From Candidatus Abyssobacteria bacterium SURF_17 (GTDB taxonomy: Bacteria; Abyssobacteria; SURF-5), in the NCBI GenBank assembly GCA_003598055.1, contig QZKI01000080.1, forward strand, positions 1-62,827: a stretch of DNA of 62,827 nt, read 5' to 3'. Below the pieces are notes generated by a model that did no database searches, was not told the DNA's origin, and worked only from the letters and a program-made list of their open reading frames with translations. Shown in pieces: positions 29,071 to 37,720 of this stretch. The translations under genes were made by a program, and so were the position numbers. Each line of letters begins with the position of its first letter. Within the stretch, counting starts at the first letter, position 1.

Positions 29071-29694
29071 GTGCTTTTGCGTCAATTTGAAGTGACTCCG
29101 TTCATGTCGAACTGCTTCGTTCTCGGGTGCGAGGAAACAAGAGAGGCAGTGATTATTGATGCCGGTGAATACTCGGATGAGGTCAGCCGCTTTCTCCAAG
29201 AGCAGGCTCTTAGGGTCAAATATATCGTTCTCACACATTCCCACGTCGACCATGCTGGCGAGATCGGCAGATTCAAGGAAGAAACGAGAGGATTGATTGC
29301 GCTCCACGAGGACGAGGAGCCCCTCTATACGAATCTCGCGTCTCAGGCGCGGCTCTTTGGGTTTCGGCTCGAAGCCCCTCCGCCTGCAGACCAGTTGCTC
29401 CATCACGGCGACGAACTCACCTTCGGGGCGGGACACCGGCTGGGAGTTATTCATTGCCCGGGACATTCACCCGGCGGGATTTCCATCCTGTGGGATAGCG
29501 TCGTGTTCGTGGGGGACACGCTTTTTGCGGGCTCGATCGGGCGCACCGACCTGCCCGGCGGCGATTACCGCACCCTCATTGATTCGATAAAAAACAGACT
29601 CCTTCCGCTCGGCGATACCGTCCAAGTGTTCCCCGGCCATGGACCGGCCACTACGCTTGGGACGGAGAAGATGTACAATCCGTTCCTGACCTAA
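29071..29694 (+). CDS. MBL-fold metallohydrolase (glyoxalase II-like)
   Basis: A 207-residue metallo-beta-lactamase-fold enzyme, probably a thioester hydrolase of the GloB-like/YcbL type. The dinuclear-metal motif HxHxDH is present as LTHSHVDHAGE, with further metal ligands HCPGHSPGG, VGDTLFAGSIGRTD and a C-terminal FPGHGP. The N-terminus LLRQFEVTPFMSNCFVLGC gives the usual first strands. The true start is GTG at 29071 with GAGGAGG 6 nt upstream; the frame is open to 28885 but that region has no family similarity. Such small enzymes usually cleave S-acyl thiols. Confidence 0.9.
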   Translation: MLLRQFEVTPFMSNCFVLGCEETREAVIIDAGEYSDEVSRFLQEQALRVKYIVLTHSHVDHAGEIGRFKEETRGLIALHEDEEPLYTNLASQARLFGFRLEAPPPADQLLHHGDELTFGAGHRLGVIHCPGHSPGGISILWDSVVFVGDTLFAGSIGRTDLPGGDYRTLIDSIKNRLLPLGDTVQVFPGHGPATTLGTEKMYNPFLT

Positions 29695-30239
29695 GAGACG
29701 AGTCGCCCGGTCCAATTGTGGCAGCGTGGCTATCTGACGGTAGATCAACCGCATGGCTAACGCCAAACCCGCATAGATCCGCCATTTTTTCAACACTGTT
29801 AACAGGTTATCCCCAATTTTCCGTGGTTTTCAGGGCCACGTGCCCGGCTTTGCCGTAAGAACACTGACCGGGCGCGAGACACTTTCGAGCACTGATTGTG
29901 CATCATAGGGGCGTTTGCGATGGAGGACTGGAAAGAGTTATCAACAGGGGATATTTGGAGTATTTTGGTCCTGAAGCACTGAGGCTCCACGTATACGTTC
30001 TGGCCGTTTGTAAGATGATAACCAATTGAAAGGAGTGAGGTTATGAATCTCCATCATCGTGCTCTCGCAGCGTGTTGCGCCCGAGGGGTTATTCTCCCGC
30101 GGACTTGTGAAAGGTTATTTTCCACAGGTTTTCCACAGGGGGACGAAAGGATCAGCATGGTCGTCGGTGAGGCTTGTGGTGGACAGAGACGAAAGGGGAC
30201 GAAGCCGAGATGGCCTGCGAAGAGCTGCGTGAGCGGCGC
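29695..30239. other. Noncoding spacer with DnaA-like boxes
   Basis: This 545-nt stretch lies between the MBL gene and serS. It carries TTATCCCCA (29807-29815), TTATCAACA (29938-29946), TTTTCCACA (30118-30126) and a second TTTTCCACA (30129-30137) 11 nt later. These match DnaA-box variants by one or two bases. A strong ribosome-like site (AAAGGAGTGAGG) precedes an ATG at 30043, but that frame runs into serS on the opposite strand. The spacer could be an extra DnaA-binding locus. Confidence 0.45.
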
Positions 30240-31523
30240 TCACGGTTTCTCTCGGGGGATTATTCTTTCCATGCCGCCCATAAAGGGCCTGAGGTTTTGG
30301 GGGATGACCACGGTTCCGTCTGCCTGCTGGAAGTTCTCGAGGATGGCCACGACTGTGCGGCCAATGGCGAGGCCGGAACCGTTGAGTGTGTGAAGAAAGC
30401 GGGGTTTTCCACCCTTCGGCCGATACCGGATATTGGCCCGCCGTGCCTGATAATCCTCGAAGTTACTGCAGGATGAGATTTCACGGTAGGTACCCTGCGA
30501 CGGGACCCACGCCTCGATGTCATAGCATTTGGCGGCGGCGTCTCCCAGGTCGGCCGTGCAGAGTGCGACCACGCGATAGGGGATTTCGAGAAGTTGGAGC
30601 ACTTCCTCGGCGTCTCGGGTAAGCTTTTCGTGTTCTTCGTACGAGACCTCAGGCCGGCAGAATTTCACCAGTTCCACCTTGTTGAACTGGTGGACCCGGA
30701 TCATTCCGCGGGTGTCTTTTCCGTAGGAGCCGGCTTCCCGGCGGAAACAGGGTGTATAGGCGGCGAACCGTATCGGCAGCGAGGATTCAGCGAGGATTTC
30801 ATTGCGAAAGATGTTTGTGACAGGCACCTCTGCCGTTGGCACGAGAACGTACTGGTCGGGCTGACACATGAAGTAATCACCCGCGAACTTCGGGAATTGC
30901 CCCGTGCCGACCATACTATCGATATTGACCATGAATGGAGGCAAGACCTCGGTGTAGCCATGCTTCGTCGTGTGAAGGTCGAGCATGAAGTTCATAAGCG
31001 CACGCTCAAGCATGGCGCCCGCGCCAAAGCTCAGGGTGAAACGCGCGCCCGTGATCTTCGCCGCGCGCTCGAAATCGAGAATGCCGAGCTTCTCGCCCAG
31101 GTCCGCATGTGAGAGAGGCTCGAAATCGTATGTCGGCGGAGTTCCCCACGTGCGGATCTCCACATTGTCGGCCTCGCTCTTTCCGTAAGGGACCGAGCTG
31201 TGCGGGATGTTGGGAATGGCCAGCCACTGAGCACGTATCCGCTCCTCTTTATCGTTGATCTCAGCGTCGAGCGTCCGTATCCGCTCGCCGACGGCACGCA
31301 TCTCCTCGATGAGGGCTTCAGCATCTCGGCGGGCCTTCTTGAGTTCCGCGATTCGCTCCGAGACGGCATTCTTCTCCCGCTTGAGCTCATCGGCGGCAAA
31401 GACGAGTTTTCGGCGTTCCTCCTCGAGGGCAAGCAAAGGACCGAGGTCGAAGGCAGAACCACGCGCGTCGAGCGCCGCGCGCACGACGTCGGGATTCTCA
31501 CGTAATAATTTGACATCAATCAT
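30240..31523 (-). CDS. serS: Seryl-tRNA synthetase
   Basis: Charges tRNA-Ser (and tRNA-Sec, on which this organism's predicted selenocysteine would depend). At 427 residues it has the N-terminal antiparallel coiled-coil arm (about residues 30-100, [20 protein letters not shown]) and a class II catalytic core with the motif 2 region [41 protein letters not shown], and motif 3 [17 protein letters not shown]. The ATG at 31523 lies 2 nt past the parB stop with GAAAGG ahead. serS as the last gene of a parAB cluster is unusual, since its common neighbours are elsewhere. Confidence 0.97.
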   Translation of the reverse strand: MIDVKLLRENPDVVRAALDARGSAFDLGPLLALEEERRKLVFAADELKREKNAVSERIAELKKARRDAEALIEEMRAVGERIRTLDAEINDKEERIRAQWLAIPNIPHSSVPYGKSEADNVEIRTWGTPPTYDFEPLSHADLGEKLGILDFERAAKITGARFTLSFGAGAMLERALMNFMLDLHTTKHGYTEVLPPFMVNIDSMVGTGQFPKFAGDYFMCQPDQYVLVPTAEVPVTNIFRNEILAESSLPIRFAAYTPCFRREAGSYGKDTRGMIRVHQFNKVELVKFCRPEVSYEEHEKLTRDAEEVLQLLEIPYRVVALCTADLGDAAAKCYDIEAWVPSQGTYREISSCSNFEDYQARRANIRYRPKGGKPRFLHTLNGSGLAIGRTVVAILENFQQADGTVVIPQNLRPFMGGMERIIPREKP

Positions 31524-31524
31524 C

Positions 31525-32385
31525 TTATAACCTTTCCTTATGCCCCAGCAGTCGGTTGATGAGCGCCTCCAGGTCATCCCGGGAATAATAGTCTATCTCG
31601 ACCCTGCCTCGTTTTCCACGCTGTCGGATACGAACTTTCGTACCCAAGGCACGCTGGAGTTCCTCCTCCACGAGCCGGACATCGGGGTCCGCCTCGACAT
31701 GACGACGCGGGCGGGTACGCCGGCGAGTTTGCACGAGGCGCTCGACCTGCCGCACCGATAAGTCCTCTGAGAATATACGCTTACAGAGGTCGAGTTGCGT
31801 CGCGGCGTCAGCGAGAGACAAGAGCGCGCGTGCATGACCCATCGAGAGTGTTCCACGTGAAACGTGCGCCTGTACTTCCACGGGCAGGCCGAGGAGGCGC
31901 ATCGTGTTTGCTATGGTAGACCTGTCCTTGCCCACATACATGCTCAGGAGCTCTTGGGTCAACCCGAACTCATCGATGAGCGATTTATAGGCGGTGGCTT
32001 CTTCAATGGGATTGAGGTCCTGCCGCTGGAGATTTTCGATGAGCGCGAGCCGGAGCATTTCTTCATCGCCAGCATCCTTAACGAGCGCCGGAATGCTCAT
32101 CATGTCGGCCCGCTGGGCCGCTCGCCAGCGGCGTTCGCCCGCAATTATCTGATATTTCGAGCCAGACTGTCGGACGATGATGGGCTGGAGGACTCCGTGG
32201 GCCTTAATGGACGCTGCCAGTTCCGACAACTTCGCTTCATCGAAATCCTCGCGCGGCTGGAAAGGGTTCGGCTCGATTTCATCGAGGCCGATGTGCTGCC
32301 ACTGAGTTGCCTCATAGCGCGCCAATTCCTCGGGCTCTCCGATCAACGCCTTGAGGCCCTTACCGAGAACTTTCTTCTCCACCAT
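31525..32385 (-). CDS. parB: Chromosome partitioning protein ParB (Spo0J)
   Basis: A 286-residue DNA clamp that binds parS, spreads and uses CTP. The N-terminal CTP-binding region has NPFQPR (box I) and [13 protein letters not shown] (box II), box III is [17 protein letters not shown], and the central helix-turn-helix lies about residues 130-165 ([19 protein letters not shown]). The C-terminal dimerisation helix is short. The ATG at 32385 overlaps the parA end by 26 nt and has AAAGGAAG upstream, so parA and parB are coupled. A parS-like site lies inside this gene at 31849-31864. Confidence 0.96.
   Translation of the reverse strand: MVEKKVLGKGLKALIGEPEELARYEATQWQHIGLDEIEPNPFQPREDFDEAKLSELAASIKAHGVLQPIIVRQSGSKYQIIAGERRWRAAQRADMMSIPALVKDAGDEEMLRLALIENLQRQDLNPIEEATAYKSLIDEFGLTQELLSMYVGKDRSTIANTMRLLGLPVEVQAHVSRGTLSMGHARALLSLADAATQLDLCKRIFSEDLSVRQVERLVQTRRRTRPRRHVEADPDVRLVEEELQRALGTKVRIRQRGKRGRVEIDYYSRDDLEALINRLLGHKERL
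31849..31864. promoter_or_regulatory. parS-like site 1 (inside parB)
   Basis: TGTTCCACGTGAAACG differs from the 16-bp consensus TGTTTCACGTGAAACA at two bases. It is one of two such sites within 1.5 kb of parAB, as expected for the origin-proximal ParB loading site. Confidence 0.85.
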
Positions 32386-33160
32386 TGATCACTTCCTTTG
32401 CGAGATTGATGTATGCGACAGCACCGGCACAGGAGATGTCATAGAAAACGATGGGTTTCCCGAAGCTCGGCGCTTCACTGAGACGCACGTTCCGTGGAAT
32501 GACCGTCTGATATACCTTGTGACCAAAGAAGTTACGCACTTCGGCCTCCACTTGATGCGAGAGATTGGTGCGGCTATCAAACATCGTCAGGACAATTCCT
32601 TCGATGTCCAACCTGGGATTGAACGCTGTTCTCACCAGCTTGAGCGTGTCAATGAGTTGTTCGATGCCCTCGAGCGCGTAATACTCGCACTGAAGCGGTA
32701 TGAGCACGGATTTGGCGGCGACCAGTGCGTTCACCGTAAGCAGTCCAAGGGATGGTGGGCAGTCGATCAACACCACATCATAAATGCGCTCGTCAGACGC
32801 GATGACCGGGGCCAGTGAGGGTGCCAGCGCGCGCTTGAGTCGTTGTTCCCGATGCTCAAGCTGGAGCAACTCCACCTGCGCTCCCGTGAGGCTCATGCCC
32901 GATGGAACGATGTCGAGCAAGGGCAGCACGTTCCTAAGAACCACCCGTTCCAAGGGAATGTCGCCGATGAGCAGCTCATAGACGGTCGGGCGCTGGGCCT
33001 TGCGGTCAAGGCCGAATCCGCTCGTAGCGTTGGCCTGCGGGTCGAGGTCAACGAGAAGCGTCCTTTTCTCCGCTGCTGCGAGACAGGCGGCGAGGTTAAC
33101 CGATGTGGTCGTCTTGCCGACTCCGCCCTTCTGGTTGGCAACCGCGATGATTCGCGCCAT
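32360..33160 (-). CDS. parA: Chromosome partitioning ATPase ParA (Soj)
   Basis: The 266-residue Walker-type ATPase that segregates origins together with ParB. The deviant Walker A is VANQKGGVGKTTTSVNL at the N-terminus with the signature Lys, followed by LLVDLDPQANATSG and the Walker B-like VLIDCPPSLGLL. It is a small chromosomal-type ParA without an N-terminal regulatory domain. The ATG at 33160 has AAAGGACTC upstream; the open frame extends to 33190 without benefit. parB overlaps its end, and rsmG lies upstream across a parS-like site. Confidence 0.97.
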   Translation of the reverse strand: MARIIAVANQKGGVGKTTTSVNLAACLAAAEKRTLLVDLDPQANATSGFGLDRKAQRPTVYELLIGDIPLERVVLRNVLPLLDIVPSGMSLTGAQVELLQLEHREQRLKRALAPSLAPVIASDERIYDVVLIDCPPSLGLLTVNALVAAKSVLIPLQCEYYALEGIEQLIDTLKLVRTAFNPRLDIEGIVLTMFDSRTNLSHQVEAEVRNFFGHKVYQTVIPRNVRLSEAPSFGKPIVFYDISCAGAVAYINLAKEVINGGEESSR

Positions 33161-33279
33161 CGACGGGAGTCCTTTCTGCCGGACATACAATGAGGTACGG
33201 CCTGAAAGACCCGATGGAGCCCCCAGGCATTGGAGAGATTCTAAGACGTACTCAAGGAAAAGTCAACAGGATTCTTTGC

Positions 33280-33293
33280 GTTCCACGTGGAAC
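33280..33293. promoter_or_regulatory. parS-like site 2 (parA-rsmG spacer)
   Basis: GTTCCACGTGGAAC is a perfect 14-bp palindrome. It matches the Pseudomonas form of parS (GTTCCACGTGGAAC core) and lies at the very end of rsmG, in the space between rsmG and parA. Confidence 0.85.
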
Positions 33294-33299
33294 GGTTCC

Positions 33300-34061
33300 T
33301 CAGAAAAGTGGCGCTTTCCGCATCTTCCTCATGCTCCTCGGATAGGACGAGGAGGTTGGCAAGATCTTCCTAAAAGCTATGAGCGACCGCGGTGATACTG
33401 TGCCAGGCAAATTGTAACTCATTGATACATCTATGGTTGAGCCTAGCATGGCGGCTGCCCTTCGGAGTCCCGCCACGTCCCCTTCTCGACGAAATTCGCC
33501 CATCTGTCCGATAAACCAACCGTCCACCCTCACGAAAGGGATTGCCAGTTCGCAGGCGGTCGCAGGCGAGGCGACCGCACGGCAGAAAGCGACGTCGAAT
33601 TGTTCCCGGAGCCCTTCCTCATGTGCGAGCGCTTCGGCGCGCCCATGAAAAACCACCGCATTTTCCACGCGAAGCTCATGCGTGAGCATCTTCAGAAAAG
33701 AAACTCTTTTTGCTTGTAACTCAATTATAGTGATTGACCACTGAGGCTGTAATATTTTTATAATCATTCCCGGCAGGCCCGCGCCTGAGCCGATATCGAG
33801 TACTCGCGGCAGGTGTTTACTGTGCGGCGTCGCGGCCACGCGTTCGGCAAAACGAGCTGCGACAAGCGAGTCCGCGAAGAGCTCGCGCGCCGCGCGTGTC
33901 GGCTCCGTTGTGCCCACGAGCCGTATGCGCGGGTTCCACTTTTGCAGGAGCGCGTAATGCGCGCAGAGCGTATCGAGCTGCTCGCTCGACAACGTGATGT
34001 CAAGCCGCGCGGCTTCGTCCCGGAGTGTGTGACGAAAGAGTTCTCTCATGCCGAGAAGCAT
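33300..34061 (-). CDS. rsmG: 16S rRNA m7G527 methyltransferase
   Basis: A 253-residue SAM-dependent enzyme of the GidB family that methylates G527 of 16S rRNA. The Rossmann motif I is PRVLDIGSGAGLPGMIIKI, motif II region IIELQAKRVSFLKM, and FCRAVASPATACELAIPFVR supplies the typical strand with Arg. The C-terminus is basic (SYPRSMRKMRKAPL). The classical partner mnmG (gidA) is not adjacent. It heads the rsmG-parA-parB-serS group on the minus strand. Confidence 0.92.
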   Translation of the reverse strand: MLLGMRELFRHTLRDEAARLDITLSSEQLDTLCAHYALLQKWNPRIRLVGTTEPTRAARELFADSLVAARFAERVAATPHSKHLPRVLDIGSGAGLPGMIIKILQPQWSITIIELQAKRVSFLKMLTHELRVENAVVFHGRAEALAHEEGLREQFDVAFCRAVASPATACELAIPFVRVDGWFIGQMGEFRREGDVAGLRRAAAMLGSTIDVSMSYNLPGTVSPRSLIAFRKILPTSSSYPRSMRKMRKAPLF

Positions 34062-34235
34062 GCCGGCATTCTACCATGAATCAGAGAATTATTCTGTGCA
34101 TATCGGGAGAGGAGCGCCGAACCATGCCGGATATGCGCGCGCTCCTCGCTGTCGACTATCGGGGGCGCGATGGTTCTTTCAAGCGGGCGGGAAGTCCCGC
34201 CGTCGCTTTCTTCTCCTCTATGGCCCAAAGAGGGA

Positions 34236-35489
34236 TCACGCTGGCTGTGGCCACCCCAGGCGCCTGCGACCCCGGTCTGCGAGGGGTTCGAGTGCCACGG
34301 CGTCGAGCAGCGAGAGTTTGTTCGTTAGGCCGGGTATGCGAGCCAGAAACAGCGCTTTTTCGAGCACCCATGCCGTGTGGCCGTTGAGGGTAAAGCCCAT
34401 GATGCTCGCGATTGCCCGGCGGCCGCCGATAGGCAGTACTACTCCGAGCTCACGATAGTGGAATGTCCTCAGAGGCCTTTCCTCGATGCTGTTTCTGATA
34501 TTGTCCGCCACCAGGCCTGCCTGCTGATGGGCCGCCTGCGCGCTTTGGGGGACAGGGGTCGAGAATGCGCCGGTACTGACCGCGTCGCCGAGTGCGAACA
34601 CATTGGGGTGGCCGGGCAATCGGAGCGTTGGCATTACTCGGATGCGGTCGTCTGCGTCGAGGGGAGTCCCGAGAGAGCGGTACAGGGGCAATCCTCTCAG
34701 ACCGCCGGACCAGATCACCGTGTCTGCACGGAGGATGCGTCCGCCGTTCAGCCGAATGACCCCTTTTGCAATTCGTTTGACGGTCGTGCCGGTAAGGAGT
34801 CGGACACCGACGTGCTTCAAGGTGTCTTCCGCCGGTTTCCTCAAGCCGCGCCCCCACGTGGAGAGTATGTGCGAGGATGATTCTATGAGGACGATGTCGG
34901 CCGTTGCGCGTCCTCCCGTCGTTTCTCCGCGGTTGCCCTGTCCATTCAGCATGTGGGTCAATTCGCAGGCGACCTCGATGCCCGTGGGTCCGGCTCCGAT
35001 GACGGCTATTGTGCGACGCTTCCGGTCGGTCCGCTTCGGCAGCTTCGTTGTGGACGTGGCCATCAATGGGAGAACGTGCTCACGCAGGCGCAGGCAATCG
35101 TCGAGGGACTCGCAGAAAAAGAGCCGAGCACCTCGGTCTGCGGGAACGACCCCTGGCGCGGCTCCGAGCGCTATGACGAGATAATCGTAGTCTACGTTGC
35201 CGCCGGTTGTCTTCACGATGTGCTTCTTCAGGTCGACGCCGGTAACGACGGCGACGCGAACATGATAGTTTTCGCTCGTCCACAGGCTGTCGAGCCGTGT
35301 CGTGATGCACTTCGGGGGGAGGCGTCCCGCAAGGACGTCGGGCAGAAGCGGCTTGAACTCGAAGTGCGGGTTGCAGTTGATGAGGTTCACTTCCCATTGT
35401 TTCGGTGGCAGGCAGCACGAGAGGAGATGCTGCGCGACGTATATGCCGCCGAATCCCCCGCCAAGAATCACGATTTTCGACGATCCCAC
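34236..35489 (-). CDS. ndh: Type II NADH dehydrogenase
   Basis: A 417-residue monotopic flavoenzyme that passes electrons from NADH to quinone without pumping protons. The FAD site is KIVILGGGFGGIYVAQHLL at the N-terminus, the NADH-binding loop is TIAVIGAGPTGIEVACELTH, and the FAD end motif NVFALGDAVS is near residue 320. The quinone-site motif is PQSAQAAHQQAG. The C-terminus is basic, as for membrane attachment. I chose GTG at 35489 with CGAGGA upstream; the frame is open to 35669, but those residues look like noncoding DNA. An alternative is a related pyridine nucleotide-disulfide oxidoreductase. Confidence 0.85.
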   Translation of the reverse strand: MGSSKIVILGGGFGGIYVAQHLLSCCLPPKQWEVNLINCNPHFEFKPLLPDVLAGRLPPKCITTRLDSLWTSENYHVRVAVVTGVDLKKHIVKTTGGNVDYDYLVIALGAAPGVVPADRGARLFFCESLDDCLRLREHVLPLMATSTTKLPKRTDRKRRTIAVIGAGPTGIEVACELTHMLNGQGNRGETTGGRATADIVLIESSSHILSTWGRGLRKPAEDTLKHVGVRLLTGTTVKRIAKGVIRLNGGRILRADTVIWSGGLRGLPLYRSLGTPLDADDRIRVMPTLRLPGHPNVFALGDAVSTGAFSTPVPQSAQAAHQQAGLVADNIRNSIEERPLRTFHYRELGVVLPIGGRRAIASIMGFTLNGHTAWVLEKALFLARIPGLTNKLSLLDAVALEPLADRGRRRLGWPQPA

Positions 35490-35826
35490 GTTCCGCAATT
35501 CCTCGCCACGCGCTCGGAGTGTCCGCACGTCCATCCGCTCAGCCGTGCCTGCATTAAGCTTAACAGGCTTTCTGGAAAGTGAAAGAGACAAGCCCCGTTG
35601 ACTTCCTGGCGGCGCCCGCGCGAATGCATATTCGTGTGCCCGTGTGAGATATTTCGCTCCTCCCAGCATGGTAACAGGGCAGGTGGAATCCGAGCAGGAG
35701 CACGGCCGGCGAGTCCGCCGCGCCGCCGCGTTGACGCTCCTTGGAAACCTGTGCTAAAATTAAGAATAATGGCTGTTTCTCGCTGTCTCTGTCTCGGACC
35801 ATACGGAAGACGGACGGTTTTTCCAG
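35490..35826. other. Intergenic region upstream of the membrane-anchored gene
   Basis: This 337-nt stretch lies between the start of the NADH dehydrogenase and the ATG at 35827. It holds open frames on both strands that I regard as noncoding, and one promoter-like pair at 35731-35760. Confidence 0.5.
35731..35760 (+). promoter_or_regulatory. Putative sigma70 promoter
   Basis: TTGACG at 35731-35736 and TAAAAT at 35755-35760, spaced 18 nt, about 65 nt upstream of the ATG at 35827. It would drive the membrane-anchored protein, gshA and the following genes. Confidence 0.5.
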
Positions 35827-36375
35827 ATGCAGGAAACAAACGGGGACCCCGAAGAAGGCGGGAGCGTGGCCGCTGCCGATGCTGCCCTGCCGGAACGCAG
35901 ACAGCCACTTATTGCGGTGCTCGTTGCCATGACGGCTCTCTCCATCGTTATGCTCCTGATGCTTCTGGCTGTAAAGAAACCTCCCTCGCAGGGGCTGATT
36001 GAATCAAAAAGCGGTTCGGGAGACGTTCCTCCCGGGGATTATTCGCCGTGGGTCACCATTGAAGGTCATACGTACGCGATTCACACCAACGTCGCGGGGC
36101 TTCGCGAATTGCGGCTGGATGGATTTATCAGGAATACCGGGGAGAAGGCAGTGCGTTCCGCCGATGTGCGATGCCATTTCCGAGCGCGTGCCGGAGGTGA
36201 GGTAACGAAGGATATTCCGCTCATTGCTGAAAGTGAGTTGGAGGAGCTTGACGGCGGTCCGCTCATGCCGTTCTCGGGCAGGGAATTCCACGCGCGCATC
36301 GGCACGCTTCCTGAGAACGCGGAGCCCGACCTTCTGCGGGTGGAAGTCATCAATGTCGGCTTGTTCGAGCCGTAA
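35827..36375 (+). CDS. Membrane-anchored protein of unknown function
   Basis: A 182-residue protein with an acidic cytoplasmic N-terminus, one transmembrane helix at about residues 28-48 (LIAVLVAMTALSIVMLLMLL), and a beta-rich exterior domain of about 130 residues. The pattern LRELRLDGFIRNTGEKAVRS with a later VINVGLFEP resembles FxLYD-type domains that recur in bacterial surface proteins, but the match is weak. It heads a plus-strand series with gshA beginning 37 nt after its stop. I cannot assign a function. Confidence 0.7.
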   Translation: MQETNGDPEEGGSVAAADAALPERRQPLIAVLVAMTALSIVMLLMLLAVKKPPSQGLIESKSGSGDVPPGDYSPWVTIEGHTYAIHTNVAGLRELRLDGFIRNTGEKAVRSADVRCHFRARAGGEVTKDIPLIAESELEELDGGPLMPFSGREFHARIGTLPENAEPDLLRVEVINVGLFEP

Positions 36376-36411
36376 ACCGGTCGAATTCCGGATACCTATG
36401 AGGAGACAATC

Positions 36412-37677
36412 GTGGATGTCGAAGAATTGGAGAAAAAACTGGCCGAGGGCTATTCATCGGTCGAAGCCTGGATAAGAAAGCATGCGGAGCGGGTCTGTTT
36501 CCCGATTTACTCTTCGGTGGACCTGCGCGATGCCGGCTTCAAGATTTCGGCGATTGACGCCAATATATTCCCTGCCGGGTTCAACAACCTGTGCGATTCA
36601 TTTCTCGACAAGGGCGCGAAGTTGCTGCGCGAGTGCGTGCTGGCGACGTACGGGAATGTCGAGCGAATCCTGATTTACCCGGAAAGCCACACGCGCAACA
36701 AGTATTATTTGCAGAACCTGTGCATGCTCCAGTCGATGGTGGAGCGAGCAGGCTTTGCGGTTCTCATTGGAACGATGGATCCGAAGTTTCGAGATGACAT
36801 TACGGAGCTTGATGCCTCGAGCGGAAAGAAGGTTCGCATACACAAGCTCGCAGCAGAGAACAGACGCCTCCACAGTGAGGATTTTGACCCGGACCTCATC
36901 CTCATCAACAACGATTTCTCGGATGGCAGGCCGTCGGGTTTGGTCGGACTCGAGCAGCCGGTGACTCCGCCTCCTGAGATGGGGTGGTATCTCCGCTCGA
37001 AGTGGGAGCACTTCCAAATCTATGATTCGCTCATCCGGGAATTTGCGGAGATACTCGAAGTGGACCCGTGGCTGCTCTCGCCGCTGACGGATTTCGCGAG
37101 TGACGTCGATTTCAAGGACGGTCGTGGAATCGAGCGGGTTGCGAGCTCCGTTGACGTCCTGCTCGAGCGCGTCGCTGCAAAGTACCGCGAGTACGGCATA
37201 GACAGGAAGCCGCTCGCTTTCATCAAGGACGACGCCGGGACCTACGGGATGGGCATTGTTGTCGTCGATTCGGGCGAGGAAGCGCTCAATCTCAACCGGA
37301 GCCAGAGAAATAAGATGTCGCGCGGCAAGAGCGGCTCAGGCATCCGGGCAGTTGTTGTTCAGGAGTGCATCCCCACGGCGGATTATTTCAATGGGCATCC
37401 CGGCGAGCCGGTGGTGTATATGATAGCGGACCAGGTGCTCGGCGGATTCTTTCGTTACAGCGAGAACAAGTCAGAGACAGAGAGCCTGAACGCTCCGGGC
37501 ACCCAGTTTGCGAAGCTCTGTCTGGCAGAGGGCGACGACATCGATGAGGTGCTGGCCTGTTATCATGGCCACTGTTCCTTTGCCCTGTACTATACCATCG
37601 CCCGAATCTCGTGTCTCGCCATGGGGCAGGAGATGAAGCGCCGAGAGCTGTGTCCTCCAGCTATCGTCGGCAAATGA
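36412..37677 (+). CDS. gshA: Glutamate-cysteine ligase, Acidithiobacillus (ATP-grasp) type
   Basis: A 421-residue enzyme joining glutamate and cysteine, the first step of glutathione synthesis. The opening CFPIYSSVDLRDAGFKISAI followed by DANIFPAGFNNLCDSFLDKG is characteristic of the non-homologous family first described in Acidithiobacillus ferrooxidans (TIGR02049), and FIKDDAGTYGMGIVVV is an ATP-grasp-like glycine loop. The start is GTG at 36412 with AGGAGA upstream. No gshB is in the window, so glutathione or just gamma-glutamylcysteine may be the product. This family is common in Proteobacteria but rare elsewhere, which helps taxonomy. Confidence 0.88.
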   Translation: MDVEELEKKLAEGYSSVEAWIRKHAERVCFPIYSSVDLRDAGFKISAIDANIFPAGFNNLCDSFLDKGAKLLRECVLATYGNVERILIYPESHTRNKYYLQNLCMLQSMVERAGFAVLIGTMDPKFRDDITELDASSGKKVRIHKLAAENRRLHSEDFDPDLILINNDFSDGRPSGLVGLEQPVTPPPEMGWYLRSKWEHFQIYDSLIREFAEILEVDPWLLSPLTDFASDVDFKDGRGIERVASSVDVLLERVAAKYREYGIDRKPLAFIKDDAGTYGMGIVVVDSGEEALNLNRSQRNKMSRGKSGSGIRAVVVQECIPTADYFNGHPGEPVVYMIADQVLGGFFRYSENKSETESLNAPGTQFAKLCLAEGDDIDEVLACYHGHCSFALYYTIARISCLAMGQEMKRRELCPPAIVGK

Positions 37678-37720
37678 GTTTACGGAGCGCCGTAACGAAT
37701 TCTTCGACCTCGGGAGGCAA

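Noticed and set aside
30043..30393. Plus-strand open frame with a very strong ribosome site (AAAGGAGTGAGG)
   Set aside because: It runs antisense into serS and shows no family similarity; its codon pattern looks like a shadow of serS.
34046..34228. 60-residue minus-strand frame between rsmG and the NADH dehydrogenase
   Set aside because: No family match, overlaps the start of rsmG, and has no clear ribosome site.
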